The position numbers and the translations under genes were made by a program. From Hanstruepera ponticola (GTDB taxonomy: Bacteria > Bacteroidota > Bacteroidia > Flavobacteriales > Flavobacteriaceae), in assembly GCF_012931685.1 (NCBI RefSeq), contig NZ_JABANC010000001.1:124001-188000 (forward strand): 64,000 nucleotides of DNA, given 5' to 3'. The notes under the pieces were generated by a model. That model was given only the letters and a program-made list of their open reading frames with translations. It did no database searches and had not been told where the DNA came from. Of the stretch, positions 1 to 8,637 are shown piece by piece; the first letter of the stretch is position 1, and each line of letters begins with the position of its first letter.

Positions 1-902
1 ATTCATTTGATGCAGAACCAGATGCTCAAACTGAAAAAGAAGTACAATATTACTGTATGTTAGGAACTAGAGGGATCTGGAAAGATGGTTGGAAAGCTGC
101 TGCAGTGCATTCACCATTATCTGGAAAAAGTAATTTTGACCAAGATGTTTGGGAACTCTATCATGTTGCAGAAGACCGTTCTGAAACTAATAATTTAGCT
201 GAAGAGTATCCAGAAAAATTACAGGAATTAATAGATGAATGGTTCAGACAAGCAGAAATTAACAAAGTATTGCCTTTAGATGACAGGAGTGCTGCTGAAA
301 TTTTAGGTACCGAAAGACCATCGCAAGAAGCAAAAAAAGACCGTTATGTTTATTACCCAAATACAGCTCCAGTACCTGAAGGTGTGGCTGTTAATATTAG
401 AGGTAGAAACTACAAAATCCTGGCTAATGTAGAGATTACAGAAGCTAATGCCGAAGGTGTAATTTTTGCTCATGGTTCTCGATTTGGTGGGCATTCATTG
501 TTTATAAAAGACAAAAAATTATACTATGTATATAATTTCCTTGGAATAAAACCAGAACAAGTGTTTATATCAAATACAACTTTAAAACCAGGTAAATACA
601 CTTTAGGAATGGAATTTGTTCGCGAAAAAGCAGGAGAATATGGCGAATCACTTGGAAACACAAAATTATATATTAATGAAACTGTTGTTGCCGAAGGGCC
701 AATGCGAACACAACCAGCCAAATTTACTTTATCAGGTGATGGTTTATGTGTAGGTTATGACAGTGGAGATAATGTTAGTAATTTATATAAATCTCCTGGT
801 GAATTTGAAGGAGGGACAATTCAAGGGGTTGGTGTAACAGTAGAAGGCACACCTTATATAGATTTAGAAGCAGAAGCTAAACGTATTATGATGAGTCAAT
901 AA
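1..902 (+). CDS. sulfatase (arylsulfatase), C-terminal part, truncated by window start
   Basis: The reading frame is open from base 3 to the TAA at 900-902, so the start lies outside the window and about 299 codons are visible. The segment around residues 20-75 (GTRGIWKDGWKAAAVHS, then WELYHVAEDRSETNNLAEE) matches the end of the catalytic domain of type I sulfatases, where the strand 'WELYDLxxDpxExxNLA' closes the alkaline-phosphatase fold. A further 200 residues or so form a beta-rich C-terminal domain, as in arylsulfatases of the AtsA type. The formylglycine Cys/Ser motif and metal ligands would be in the missing N-terminal part. Substrate cannot be told; in marine flavobacteria such enzymes often desulfate algal polysaccharides (inference). 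An intrinsic terminator follows directly. Confidence 0.85.
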   Translation, partial: SFDAEPDAQTEKEVQYYCMLGTRGIWKDGWKAAAVHSPLSGKSNFDQDVWELYHVAEDRSETNNLAEEYPEKLQELIDEWFRQAEINKVLPLDDRSAAEILGTERPSQEAKKDRYVYYPNTAPVPEGVAVNIRGRNYKILANVEITEANAEGVIFAHGSRFGGHSLFIKDKKLYYVYNFLGIKPEQVFISNTTLKPGKYTLGMEFVREKAGEYGESLGNTKLYINETVVAEGPMRTQPAKFTLSGDGLCVGYDSGDNVSNLYKSPGEFEGGTIQGVGVTVEGTPYIDLEAEAKRIMMSQ

Positions 903-922
903 ACATGAAATTAAAATAATAG

Positions 923-960
923 AAAAAGGAGCTCCTTTTAAATGAGCTCCTTTTTTTTTT
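923..960 (+). terminator. intrinsic terminator after the sulfatase gene
   Basis: GGAGCTC (928-934) pairs with GAGCTCC (944-950) around a 9-nt loop. The stem is extended by A5/T5 and followed by a run of T to 960. It lies 20 bp downstream of the stop codon. Confidence 0.9.
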
Positions 961-986
961 GGAATTATCCTTTGATTCTGAATTTT

Positions 987-1020
987 TTGTATCTTCATTA
1001 TAACTTACTAATTATCTTTG
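987..1020 (+). promoter_or_regulatory. candidate promoter of aqpZ
   Basis: TTG at 987-989 and TATCTTTG at 1013-1020 match the Bacteroidota housekeeping promoter TTG-N17-23-TAnnTTTG with a 23-bp spacer. The -7 element ends 24 bp before the chosen ATG. It was identified by consensus only. Confidence 0.5.
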
Positions 1021-1044
1021 AATTACTAACTAAAATGAAAAAAC

Positions 1045-1734
1045 ATGAAAAAACTTATTGCTGAATTTATTGGCACACTTTGGCTTGTGCTTGGTGGATG
1101 TGGCAGCGCTGTATTAGCTGCTGGAATTCCTGAATTAGGAATTGGATTTGCAGGTGTTGCCGCTGCATTTGGTTTAACGGTTTTAACGGGAGCCTACGCC
1201 GTTGGACATATTTCAGGCGCTCATTTTAATCCTGCTGTTTCAATAGGGTTATGGGTTGGAGGTCGCTTTGAGGGGAAAGAGCTACCAGGCTATATTATTT
1301 CCCAAGTTCTCGGCGGACTTGCCGGAGCAGCTATTTTGTATGCTATAGCAAGTGGTATTGATACATTTAGCCTATCTGATGGTTTTGCCGCTAATGGTTA
1401 CGGTGAGCATTCTCCTATGGGCTATAGCATGACTTCGGCTTTAGTTACAGAAATTGTTATGACATTTATGTTTTTAATAATAATTTTAGGTGCTACTCAT
1501 AAAAATGCATCGCCTGGAATTGGTGGTATTGCAATTGGCTTAGCACTTACTTTAATTCACCTAATCAGTATTCCTGTAACAAACACATCGGTTAATCCTG
1601 CAAGAAGTACTAGTCAGGCCTTGTTTGTTGGCGATTGGGCTACAGGTCAACTATGGTTGTTTTGGGTAGCTCCTATTATTGGCGCTATTTTAGCAGGTAT
1701 TGTTTATAAATATTTGGCTCCTGATAAGGATTAA
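1045..1734 (+). CDS. aqpZ: aquaporin Z, water channel
   Basis: Inner-membrane water channel of the MIP family, 229 aa, close to the 231 aa of E. coli AqpZ. Both half-helix NPA motifs are visible: [12 protein letters not shown] near residue 60 and [12 protein letters not shown] near residue 185, the second followed by the selectivity-filter Arg. Six hydrophobic segments are evident. The residues between the NPA boxes, including the His/Thr-rich context, fit the narrow water-selective type rather than a glycerol facilitator. An upstream ATG at 1035 opens only a short frame ending in TGA, so 1045 is the start. It is a single-gene unit with its own candidate promoter and a terminator on each side. 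Confidence 0.95.
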   Translation: MKKLIAEFIGTLWLVLGGCGSAVLAAGIPELGIGFAGVAAAFGLTVLTGAYAVGHISGAHFNPAVSIGLWVGGRFEGKELPGYIISQVLGGLAGAAILYAIASGIDTFSLSDGFAANGYGEHSPMGYSMTSALVTEIVMTFMFLIIILGATHKNASPGIGGIAIGLALTLIHLISIPVTNTSVNPARSTSQALFVGDWATGQLWLFWVAPIIGAILAGIVYKYLAPDKD

Positions 1735-1754
1735 AGCTTACATATCTCAAAATA

Positions 1755-1788
1755 AAAGGACCTGTAGAACAGGTCTTTTTATTTTTTT
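1755..1788. terminator. terminator shared by convergent aqpZ and gldBC
   Basis: GACCTGT (1759-1765), loop AGA, ACAGGTC (1769-1775), then a T-rich tract on the plus strand and A-rich flank on the left. It serves aqpZ. The right flank overlaps the gldC stop codon at 1779-1781, so it may work in both directions. Confidence 0.8.
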
Positions 1789-2111
1789 AATTCTAATTTT
1801 TCAGCAAAATAATCACAGAAATCCTTCATTGTAGCTGTCATTTTTTCATCTTGTGTCGCTTTATGAAATGTATCACTCATAGCCACCAATGTTTGATGAA
1901 AAAAAACTTTCATTTCATCAACTGGCATATCCTTTGTCCACAAATCTATACGCAACGTCTCTTGTGTTTTATGATCCCAAACTGATAACAACATGGCTTT
2001 TGCCTCCTCATTATTAATCCCGCCATCTTGAGCTGTCCAATTCAGTTTTTCCGGAACACGATTTTCATCTAACTCCACAGTCAATTCTATCGTCGATTTT
2101 ATATTTGCCAT
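1779..2111 (-). CDS. gldC: gliding motility protein GldC
   Basis: Small cytoplasmic protein of 110 aa resembling GldC, an accessory protein for flavobacterial gliding. The N-terminal half (IELTVELDENRVPEKLNW, then a DGG turn) and the segment SVWDHKTQETLRIDLWTKDMP are characteristic of the family. There is no signal peptide or membrane segment. Its start ATG overlaps the gldB stop codon by one base, so the two are translationally coupled. From published Flavobacterium johnsoniae genetics, GldC is not essential but improves motility; its biochemical role is unknown. Confidence 0.9.
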   Translation of the reverse strand: MANIKSTIELTVELDENRVPEKLNWTAQDGGINNEEAKAMLLSVWDHKTQETLRIDLWTKDMPVDEMKVFFHQTLVAMSDTFHKATQDEKMTATMKDFCDYFAEKLELKK

Positions 2112-3073
2112 TACTTTCTGGGTTTAAACTTAGCATTATTAAAAATTTCGGTCGCTTCTTTACTTAACATATCTTTCAATGTCACATCATTATTTTTCAT
2201 ATATGATTTTACAATTTGCCAACCAATGTACTGACCTATTCTTCCTGGTGATTCCTTATCAATCAATTCTAAATAAAACTTTGAAAAAGGTGCAGGATTT
2301 ATAAATCGTGATGGGAGTTTGGGATCTGTACTATATAAAAGTTCTTTATCCATAAAATGATTCCATATAAAAAACTCATTTGCTTCTGCCCAATCCAGCT
2401 GCTCTTGAGTGTAGCCAATTTTTTCTGCATCAGTTTTAAAAGGAATCATGATATCTTTAAAATATAGTAGTTTTCCAAAATAAATCATTTCATCAAGCAA
2501 CGTTTTTCTATTAGCTTGAAAACTATATTTTTCAGCATAAGCCTTGGCCATGTCAACAACGATTTGATCACTTTCAAAATTTTGTCGTAAATAATTCTGA
2601 ATGCCTTGGTAAAACTTATGATCTTTCCCTAAATATGTGTCAATAGATATTAAAACAATAGTATCCGTAACAATTACTTTATTTCTATAATCAACAGATG
2701 ATGTAGTTGTGATAACTCTCGGCGTTTCAAACTCTGGAAAATAGTATTTTAAGTGTTGGAAAAGTTGCGTGATATCATCTTTCTCTTCCGAAAAATCTTC
2801 AAAAGCCTCAATACTTTCGTTCACCAATTCTTGCTGTAATGAATCATTCATTCTATCAATCCAAAAGTTGTCATCATAATGTTTAGGAAACATAAATGGG
2901 TAAGCACCTTTTAATTGTAGTAAATCACTGGCACTGGCTTCACCAAAAGCTTTATCAAAACGTTCAACGACAAAATCAATATCAATAGCATTTATGGCTT
3001 CTTCATTTTTATTTCCTTCATTACAGGACACTAACAGTATTACCAAAATAACTATGTTTAAATACCTAATCAT
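2111..3073 (-). CDS. gldB: gliding motility lipoprotein GldB
   Basis: Lipoprotein of 320 aa required for flavobacterial gliding. The N-terminus has a hydrophobic signal ending in the lipobox LVSC (Cys17), predicting lipidation and envelope anchoring. The mature part (FVVERFDKAFGEAS, FPKHYDDNFWIDRMNDSLQ, GQYIGWQIVKSYM) resembles the GldB family, which looks like an inactive relative of zinc peptidases. It is first in a two-gene operon with gldC. A -7 element TACCTTTG lies on the minus strand at 3131-3124 with no clear TTG at the expected distance. The nadE gene is divergent. Confidence 0.92.
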   Translation of the reverse strand: MIRYLNIVILVILLVSCNEGNKNEEAINAIDIDFVVERFDKAFGEASASDLLQLKGAYPFMFPKHYDDNFWIDRMNDSLQQELVNESIEAFEDFSEEKDDITQLFQHLKYYFPEFETPRVITTTSSVDYRNKVIVTDTIVLISIDTYLGKDHKFYQGIQNYLRQNFESDQIVVDMAKAYAEKYSFQANRKTLLDEMIYFGKLLYFKDIMIPFKTDAEKIGYTQEQLDWAEANEFFIWNHFMDKELLYSTDPKLPSRFINPAPFSKFYLELIDKESPGRIGQYIGWQIVKSYMKNNDVTLKDMLSKEATEIFNNAKFKPRK

Positions 3074-3159
3074 TTATTGAATGTTTTTTATTTTATTTAC
3101 TTTAGGGATTTATTTTTGTAAAGCAAAGGTACATTACTTTGATTAAAAAATTCATTAAA

Positions 3160-3948
3160 ATGCAAACGGAAAAAATTATTGATTATATAGTAAATTGGCT
3201 TAAAGATTATGCAACTAACGCAAAAGTCAATGGATTTGTTGTGGGAATATCTGGTGGAATTGACTCTGCCGTAACCTCAACGTTATGCGCTAAAACTGGT
3301 TTGGACGTTTTATGTATTGAAATGCCAATACATCAAGCAGCGAGCCATGTAAGTCGCGCTCAAGAACATATACAACAATTGAAAACACGTTTTGATAACG
3401 TACGTGATATAAGAGCCGATTTGACACCTGTTTTTGAAGAATTTAAAACTGAAATTTCTCTAGAAGGCATTCAAGCGACCGTAGATATGGCTTTGGCCAA
3501 TGCGCGTGCACGTTTGCGAATGACAACTTTGTATTATTATGCTGGCCTACAGAAATTATTGGTGGCTGGAACAGGAAACAAAGTCGAAGATTTTGGAGTA
3601 GGCTTTTACACCAAATATGGTGATGGTGGTGTGGATTTAAGCCCAATAGCCGATTTGTTAAAATCTGAAGTTTACAAACTCGGTGATGTTTTAAAAGTAC
3701 CTGATTCCATTATGAAGGCTGCACCAAGTGATGGGTTGTTTGGTGATGCAAGAAGTGATGAAGATCAAATTGGTGCTTCTTACCCTGAATTAGAATGGGC
3801 TATGAAAATGGCTGATTTAGGGCATACATCATCTGATTTTGAAGGGAGAAAAAAAGAAGTATTTGAAATTTATAAACGTTTTAATTCATCCAACAAACAT
3901 AAGATGATACCCATTCCTATTTGTGAAATCCCAAAGAATTTAAAATAA
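3160..3948 (+). CDS. nadE: ammonia-dependent NAD+ synthetase
   Basis: Catalyses the last step of NAD synthesis: deamido-NAD + ATP + NH3 to NAD. The PP-loop signature SGGIDSAV (about residues 33-40) binds ATP. GTGNKVEDFGVGFYTKYGDGGVD in mid-protein carries the deamido-NAD and metal contacts. At 262 aa it lacks the N-terminal glutaminase domain, so ammonia should be the nitrogen donor. I chose the ATG at 3160. The open frame also extends upstream to a TTG at 3139, but that adds seven lysine-rich residues not expected in the family. Divergent from gldB. Confidence 0.93.
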   Translation: MQTEKIIDYIVNWLKDYATNAKVNGFVVGISGGIDSAVTSTLCAKTGLDVLCIEMPIHQAASHVSRAQEHIQQLKTRFDNVRDIRADLTPVFEEFKTEISLEGIQATVDMALANARARLRMTTLYYYAGLQKLLVAGTGNKVEDFGVGFYTKYGDGGVDLSPIADLLKSEVYKLGDVLKVPDSIMKAAPSDGLFGDARSDEDQIGASYPELEWAMKMADLGHTSSDFEGRKKEVFEIYKRFNSSNKHKMIPIPICEIPKNLK

Positions 3949-4046
3949 TTACACAAATTCATCTTGAATTTCTTATCTTTACTAAAGTGTATTTGCTAAA
4001 TACTCGTTTTGCCTCAACAGTGAAAAACGTCTAAAACTCTCAAGTT

Positions 4047-4673
4047 ATGATTAAACTGTTGGTTGCCGATAGCCACCCAATTGTAAGAAAAGGTCTAGAA
4101 TTACTTTTTGTTACTTCACCACATATTCAAGTTATTGGTGGTGTAGATAATGGCGAAGCTATTTTTGACTTTTTGAAAGAACATAGAATCGATATTATTC
4201 TTTGTGAAATTGACTTACCTAAATTGAATGGTATTACAGCGTTAAGACGCTTAAAACGAGAACACCCTGAAGTAAAAACCATTATGTTTACTTCGCAACC
4301 AGAAGAAATTTATGCTATTAATACCATCAAAGCTGGTGCTGATGGATACCTCAACAAAGCCGCGAATATTATCACACTTAAAGAAGCTATTTTAAAGGTA
4401 CACGAAGGAGGCACTTATTTAAGTAATGATATCGCACAACAAATGACACTTGGCAGGCGTGTGACCCGTTCAGGTTCTGTTTACAAAAAACTTTCTACCA
4501 GAGAAATTGAAGTCTTAAAGTTATTATCATCTGGGAGAAAAAATAAGGAAGTTGCCCACGAATTAAATATCAACGAAAAAACTGTGAGTACCTACAAAGC
4601 GCGATTAATGAAAAAGCTGAATGTCAATAATATTGTTGATTTAATAAGCCGTGCGAAATTATTGGAATTATAA
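4047..4673 (+). CDS. orphan LuxR/NarL-type response regulator with Glu at the phosphorylation site
   Basis: A 208-aa two-domain regulator with a receiver at residues 1-120 and a LuxR-type helix-turn-helix at about 143-205 (LSTREIEVLKLLSSGRKNKE, then INEKTVSTYKARLMKKL). In the receiver, the usual Asp-Asp pair is D8-S9. The phospho-acceptor position in the segment DIILCEIDLPKLNG is Glu54 instead of Asp. Thr82 and the conserved Lys of YLNKAA remain. An Asp-to-Glu change often mimics phosphorylation, so the protein may be active without a kinase (inference). No kinase gene is adjacent. The stop overlaps the convergent dnaG stop by six bases. DNA target unknown. Confidence 0.88.
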   Translation: MIKLLVADSHPIVRKGLELLFVTSPHIQVIGGVDNGEAIFDFLKEHRIDIILCEIDLPKLNGITALRRLKREHPEVKTIMFTSQPEEIYAINTIKAGADGYLNKAANIITLKEAILKVHEGGTYLSNDIAQQMTLGRRVTRSGSVYKKLSTREIEVLKLLSSGRKNKEVAHELNINEKTVSTYKARLMKKLNVNNIVDLISRAKLLEL

Positions 4674-6626
4674 CACCCTATTCAGTTTTCTTGAAAGTAA
4701 CATTTTTAAACTAGAATAATCTTTTACTTCTTCAAGAATATTCTTATTTACTACATTTTTAGACTCTAATGTTTCTTGCTTAAACTCGACTACTTTTTGT
4801 TCAATCAAGTAACAACGTAAACTTAAAATTGTTTCGCTTACCAGTTGTGATATAGAGTGATGCTTTTCCTTTGGATATATATTTTTTCGCTCCCAGTTTG
4901 CAAGTGTGTAACGCTCATCCTCCATCAAAATAGTCGTAATTTCACTTGCTATTTCAGGCTCTACTGTGTTTATGAAGTTTTCAATGGCAAAATCTGGCTT
5001 TTGATTTAATGTATCAATAATTGTATAATACAATTCTCTAAAGCGTTCATTTGAAAATTGCATTTCATCATCTTGTAAATCCAAATAGATTTTCTCAAAT
5101 ACTTTGGCTTCATGTTTTACTGGTTCTAAAACCAATTCATTTTTATCATTTTCCTTTAAAATCAAATCTTCAAATTCCTCCATTTCACTGCCATATAATA
5201 ATAGGATTTGAATGATTTTTCGCTCCAATTCATACTGAATATCAACTTTTTTAACAGGCTGTTTGTGTTTTATAACCTCAAACGCTTTTTGATCTTGTTT
5301 ATATTGTCTGTTACTTTCTTGAAACTCTTTTTTATCAATTTGAGCAAGGGTACTAAAAAGTACGTCTTCACTTATGTCCATTATTCGTGCACATTCCTGA
5401 ATGTAAATTTCCTTTTTTATTCGATCAGGTATTTTGGCAATACTGTTTACAATGTCCCTTACCGTTTCAGCCTTTTTGATAGGGTCATTTTTTGAAAATT
5501 CAAACAATAATGAAGCCTTAAATTGAATAAAATCTTGAGCATGCTCATCTAAATAGACTGTAATTTCTTCTAGGCTATTGTTTTTTGCAAAACTATCAGG
5601 ATCTTCACCATCTGGAAAGGTACAAACCTTTACATTCATACCTTGTTCTAATATCAAATCAATACCTCGCAATGACGCTCGCAGGCCAGCTGCATCACCA
5701 TCAAACAAAACGGTTATGTTTTTGGTAAGCCTGTTTATAAGCCGAATTTGTTCTGGAGTTAATGCTGTTCCTGAAGAGGAAACAACGTTCTTAATACCTG
5801 ATTGATACAGCTGAATCACGTCAGTATAACCTTCAACCAAATAGCAATTATCCTCTTTGGCTATACTTTGTTTAGCATGGTAAATACCGTATAACACTTT
5901 ACTTTTGTGATAAATATCACTTTCGGGTGAATTAAGGTATTTGGCTGCTTTTTTGTCATTCGTTAAGATACGTCCTCCAAATCCTAGCACGCGCCCACTC
6001 ATACTCTGAATAGGGAACATCACACGACCTTTAAATCGATCAAAACGTTTCTCTTCTTTTACAATGGTCAATCCTGTTTTTTCAAGATATTCCAACTGGT
6101 ATCCTTTTTTAAGAGCATCGTCAGTAAATGCTTGCCATTCATCGAGAGAGTAACCTAAATTAAATTTTTTAATAGTTTCTTCTGTAAAACCTCGTTCTTT
6201 AAAATAACTTAATCCAATGGCTTTTCCCTGATCGGTTTTATGCAAGATGTTTTGAAAATATTTACTCGCGTATTCACTAACTAGATATAAGCTCTCACGC
6301 TCATTGGCTTGTTCTTTTTCCTCGTTGGATTGTTCAGTTTCCACTACTTCTATATTATATTTTTTTGCTAAATATTTTATAGCTTCAGGATAGGTAAAAT
6401 GCTCATGTTCCATTAAAAAAGCAACCACGTTGCCACCTTTACCACTTGAAAAATCTTTCCAGATTTGCTTTACGGGCGAAACCATAAAACTTGGCGAACG
6501 TTCATCGCTAAAAGGACTTAACCCTTTGAAATTACTACCCGATTTTTTAAGCTGTACAAAATCACCAATGACTTCCTCTACTCGGGAAGTTTCAAAAACT
6601 TGGTCTATGGTGGATTTTGATATCAA
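4668..6626 (-). CDS. dnaG: DNA primase DnaG with a zinc ribbon lacking metal ligands
   Basis: Synthesises RNA primers for replication. Domain order is normal: N-terminal zinc-ribbon-like fold (1-95), TOPRIM core (YLVEGYTDVIQLYQ and LFDGDAAG, holding the acidic metal ligands) near residues 260-350, and a C-terminal helicase-interacting part; 652 aa. Aligning SPFSDERSPSF and KDFSSGKGGN with the classical C-H-C-C ribbon puts S37, S40, D58 and S61 at the four ligand positions, so no zinc can be bound in the usual way. The fold residues around them are conserved. The start is a TTG at 6626, since no in-frame ATG precedes it before a stop, and the resulting MISKSTIDQVFE is what I expect for flavobacterial DnaG. 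Confidence 0.93.
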   Translation of the reverse strand: MISKSTIDQVFETSRVEEVIGDFVQLKKSGSNFKGLSPFSDERSPSFMVSPVKQIWKDFSSGKGGNVVAFLMEHEHFTYPEAIKYLAKKYNIEVVETEQSNEEKEQANERESLYLVSEYASKYFQNILHKTDQGKAIGLSYFKERGFTEETIKKFNLGYSLDEWQAFTDDALKKGYQLEYLEKTGLTIVKEEKRFDRFKGRVMFPIQSMSGRVLGFGGRILTNDKKAAKYLNSPESDIYHKSKVLYGIYHAKQSIAKEDNCYLVEGYTDVIQLYQSGIKNVVSSSGTALTPEQIRLINRLTKNITVLFDGDAAGLRASLRGIDLILEQGMNVKVCTFPDGEDPDSFAKNNSLEEITVYLDEHAQDFIQFKASLLFEFSKNDPIKKAETVRDIVNSIAKIPDRIKKEIYIQECARIMDISEDVLFSTLAQIDKKEFQESNRQYKQDQKAFEVIKHKQPVKKVDIQYELERKIIQILLLYGSEMEEFEDLILKENDKNELVLEPVKHEAKVFEKIYLDLQDDEMQFSNERFRELYYTIIDTLNQKPDFAIENFINTVEPEIASEITTILMEDERYTLANWERKNIYPKEKHHSISQLVSETILSLRCYLIEQKVVEFKQETLESKNVVNKNILEEVKDYSSLKMLLSRKLNRVL

Positions 6627-6749
6627 GATTGGCGATAATTATGTAACCGTAAAAGTAATACAATCTTCTTGTATTTAAAATTAATAGTTCCATGAAAAAA
6701 GGCCCCAAAAATACTTGAAGCCTTTTTAACCAATTCAATATAATTAACA

Positions 6750-7829
6750 CTAGTCCATATCAAAACGTAAACCTAATGATATGTTGTTTTGATCAATAGC
6801 TTGGTCCTTAAATATGGTTGATAAATCATATTTCGCATAAATACCTACATTTCCCCAAGAAATATAACTACTTATTCCATATACAAAGTTATTGGTGTTA
6901 TAATCCTTAAACTTATCTTTCTGTTTTTGACCATCTTCATCATACTTAAGCTTTTGTAACGATTGAAGAACAAAGCCACCATACCCACCAACACCTATTT
7001 TGAATTTCTTATAGGTTGAATATCTAAAATAGTCCTCTCGTTCAATTTTTTTGGAGGGTCCAAATTCAAAATGTATGGGAATCACTAAGTTAGTCGTTCT
7101 AAATTTTGATTTTTTTAGATTTAATGGATACTCTTCCAATGTAACCACATCATCAGTTTCAGTAAAATACAAGTTATCTTTTATATCAAGCTTATTCCAT
7201 TGGAATGACAAACCATACTTAATACGCATGGCGTTAGAATTTTTGAATACTCGCGTTTTCCATGCCCATCCTAACTCAACAAAACCTGAACCTCCAATTT
7301 TATATGGTGAATCGTTAAGTGATTGCCCCTCAATAATAGCATTATTAAAACCAATTGCAAATACTAAATCACTTGTTGTACGCCTGTCATACACACGTGG
7401 TTTACGCTTATGGTTAGGACCAATATAAATGCTGCCTATATCATATTCATCAGAGTCTTCATTCTTACCAATCTCAAGGACAAAACTTTCCAAATTGGCT
7501 CCCGTATCATAATTCACCTGCTCATTTCGCTCCAACAATGCTATCCGGTTATCAATAATAGCCAATCTGTTTTCAATATTAAGCGCATGCTTTTCAGCCA
7601 ATTCTTTTTTAAGTTCAGTGGCTTCTTCCAAAGTAATTTCGTTATTATCCAAGCGCTCATTAATTGCCTCTACGCCTTTTTTAAGAGCCTCTTTTTCATT
7701 GCTCTCTACAAATTCTTTTTGAGATTTTAACTCTTCAATTTTGTCTTTGTTTAAATCTTCTTGCGCAGTAATTTTTTGTACTGCAAATACTAGTACGATG
7801 ACTACTAGAAATCTGGTAAAATTTTGCAT
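6750..7829 (-). CDS. outer-membrane beta-barrel protein with N-terminal coiled coil
   Basis: Exported 359-aa protein. A signal peptide (residues 1-22, ending VQKITAQ) is followed by a highly charged, heptad-like helical stretch at about 25-105 (KDKIEELKSQKEFVE, ALNIENRLAIIDNRIALLE). A C-terminal half of amphipathic beta strands follows (LVFAIGFNNA, SGFVELGWAWKTRVF, NISLGLRFDMD), ending in an aromatic/charged last strand like an outer-membrane barrel. It is the last gene behind an ECF sigma factor and a membrane-anchored probable anti-sigma, so it may be their target or the sensor (inference). Specific function unknown. Confidence 0.7.
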   Translation of the reverse strand: MQNFTRFLVVIVLVFAVQKITAQEDLNKDKIEELKSQKEFVESNEKEALKKGVEAINERLDNNEITLEEATELKKELAEKHALNIENRLAIIDNRIALLERNEQVNYDTGANLESFVLEIGKNEDSDEYDIGSIYIGPNHKRKPRVYDRRTTSDLVFAIGFNNAIIEGQSLNDSPYKIGGSGFVELGWAWKTRVFKNSNAMRIKYGLSFQWNKLDIKDNLYFTETDDVVTLEEYPLNLKKSKFRTTNLVIPIHFEFGPSKKIEREDYFRYSTYKKFKIGVGGYGGFVLQSLQKLKYDEDGQKQKDKFKDYNTNNFVYGISSYISWGNVGIYAKYDLSTIFKDQAIDQNNISLGLRFDMD

Positions 7830-7857
7830 AACTGTTTGTTTTTTTTAATTGATGATT

Positions 7858-8637
7858 TTAATTATTACGGTCTGCAACCGCTGTTTTTACTTTTTTGAAA
7901 TTGGTTTTTAAAGCTTCAAAAACTTTATTTTTAAATGATTGATCCAAATCGTTCTCAACATCTTGTAAAAGCGTATTGGCATCTATAGTTTTTGTATTAC
8001 TTGTTGCTGTAAGTGTCGTTTGAGCTTCATTTAGAAGTTTTTCAATTTCAGAATCCAAATCTGATTGGTTTACAACTACTTTTTCAGTGCTATTTGCAAC
8101 GGATTCTTGAACTAATTCAAATGTATTTCCTGTCTTTTCAATACCTATTTGTTCGTCATCAAAAGCAGTATTCAAAACATCTTGACTGTTTTGATTTTGA
8201 GCCAAATTATTGGTTTTAGCATCCGCTTTAATGCGGTTTTGTCTTTGAGCGGTGTTCTGTGAAACCTTTTTCGAATCTGATGATAATTCATTAGCAGATT
8301 CATGATTATTAGAATGATCTGGATGATCTTCTAAAACAGGAGTTTCAACCAGTTTAGTATCTAACTTTTCATTATCAAAAGGAATCTTTTCGCCATCAAC
8401 TACTTGTGGTATATTTTCATCAATTATGGCTGGTGTATTGAACAACAAGCTATTCGCGACAAATAAAATACCGATAATACTGGCTGCAATGCCAACATAC
8501 CAAAATAATTTATTTGATTTTTTACTTTCATGCTCATCCAGTTTCTTTGAAAGTGCATCCCATGATTTGGGATTAGGCTTTAAAGTTCGCTTTTCTAACC
8601 TATCCTTTATATGTTCTTCAAACTTAATTGGTGCCAT
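7858..8637 (-). CDS. probable membrane-anchored anti-sigma factor
   Basis: A 259-aa protein with a cytoplasmic N-terminal stretch (about 1-42, FEEHIKDRLEKRTLKPNPKS), one membrane segment (about 44-66, LFWYVGIAASIIGILFVANS) and a long, low-complexity Asn/Gln/Ser/Asp-rich part outside. This topology and the 14-bp overlap with the upstream ECF sigma gene suggest an anti-sigma factor, although no zinc-binding HxxxCxxC motif is present. The last 60 residues contain heptad-like helices (LDSEIEKLLNEAQ, VENDLDQSFKNKVFEALK). The assignment rests mainly on position and topology. Confidence 0.6.
   Translation of the reverse strand: MAPIKFEEHIKDRLEKRTLKPNPKSWDALSKKLDEHESKKSNKLFWYVGIAASIIGILFVANSLLFNTPAIIDENIPQVVDGEKIPFDNEKLDTKLVETPVLEDHPDHSNNHESANELSSDSKKVSQNTAQRQNRIKADAKTNNLAQNQNSQDVLNTAFDDEQIGIEKTGNTFELVQESVANSTEKVVVNQSDLDSEIEKLLNEAQTTLTATSNTKTIDANTLLQDVENDLDQSFKNKVFEALKTNFKKVKTAVADRNN

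Noticed and set aside
3139-3159. TTG start at 3139 for nadE
   Set aside because: It adds seven residues (LIKKFIK) not typical of the family; the ATG at 3160 gives the expected length.
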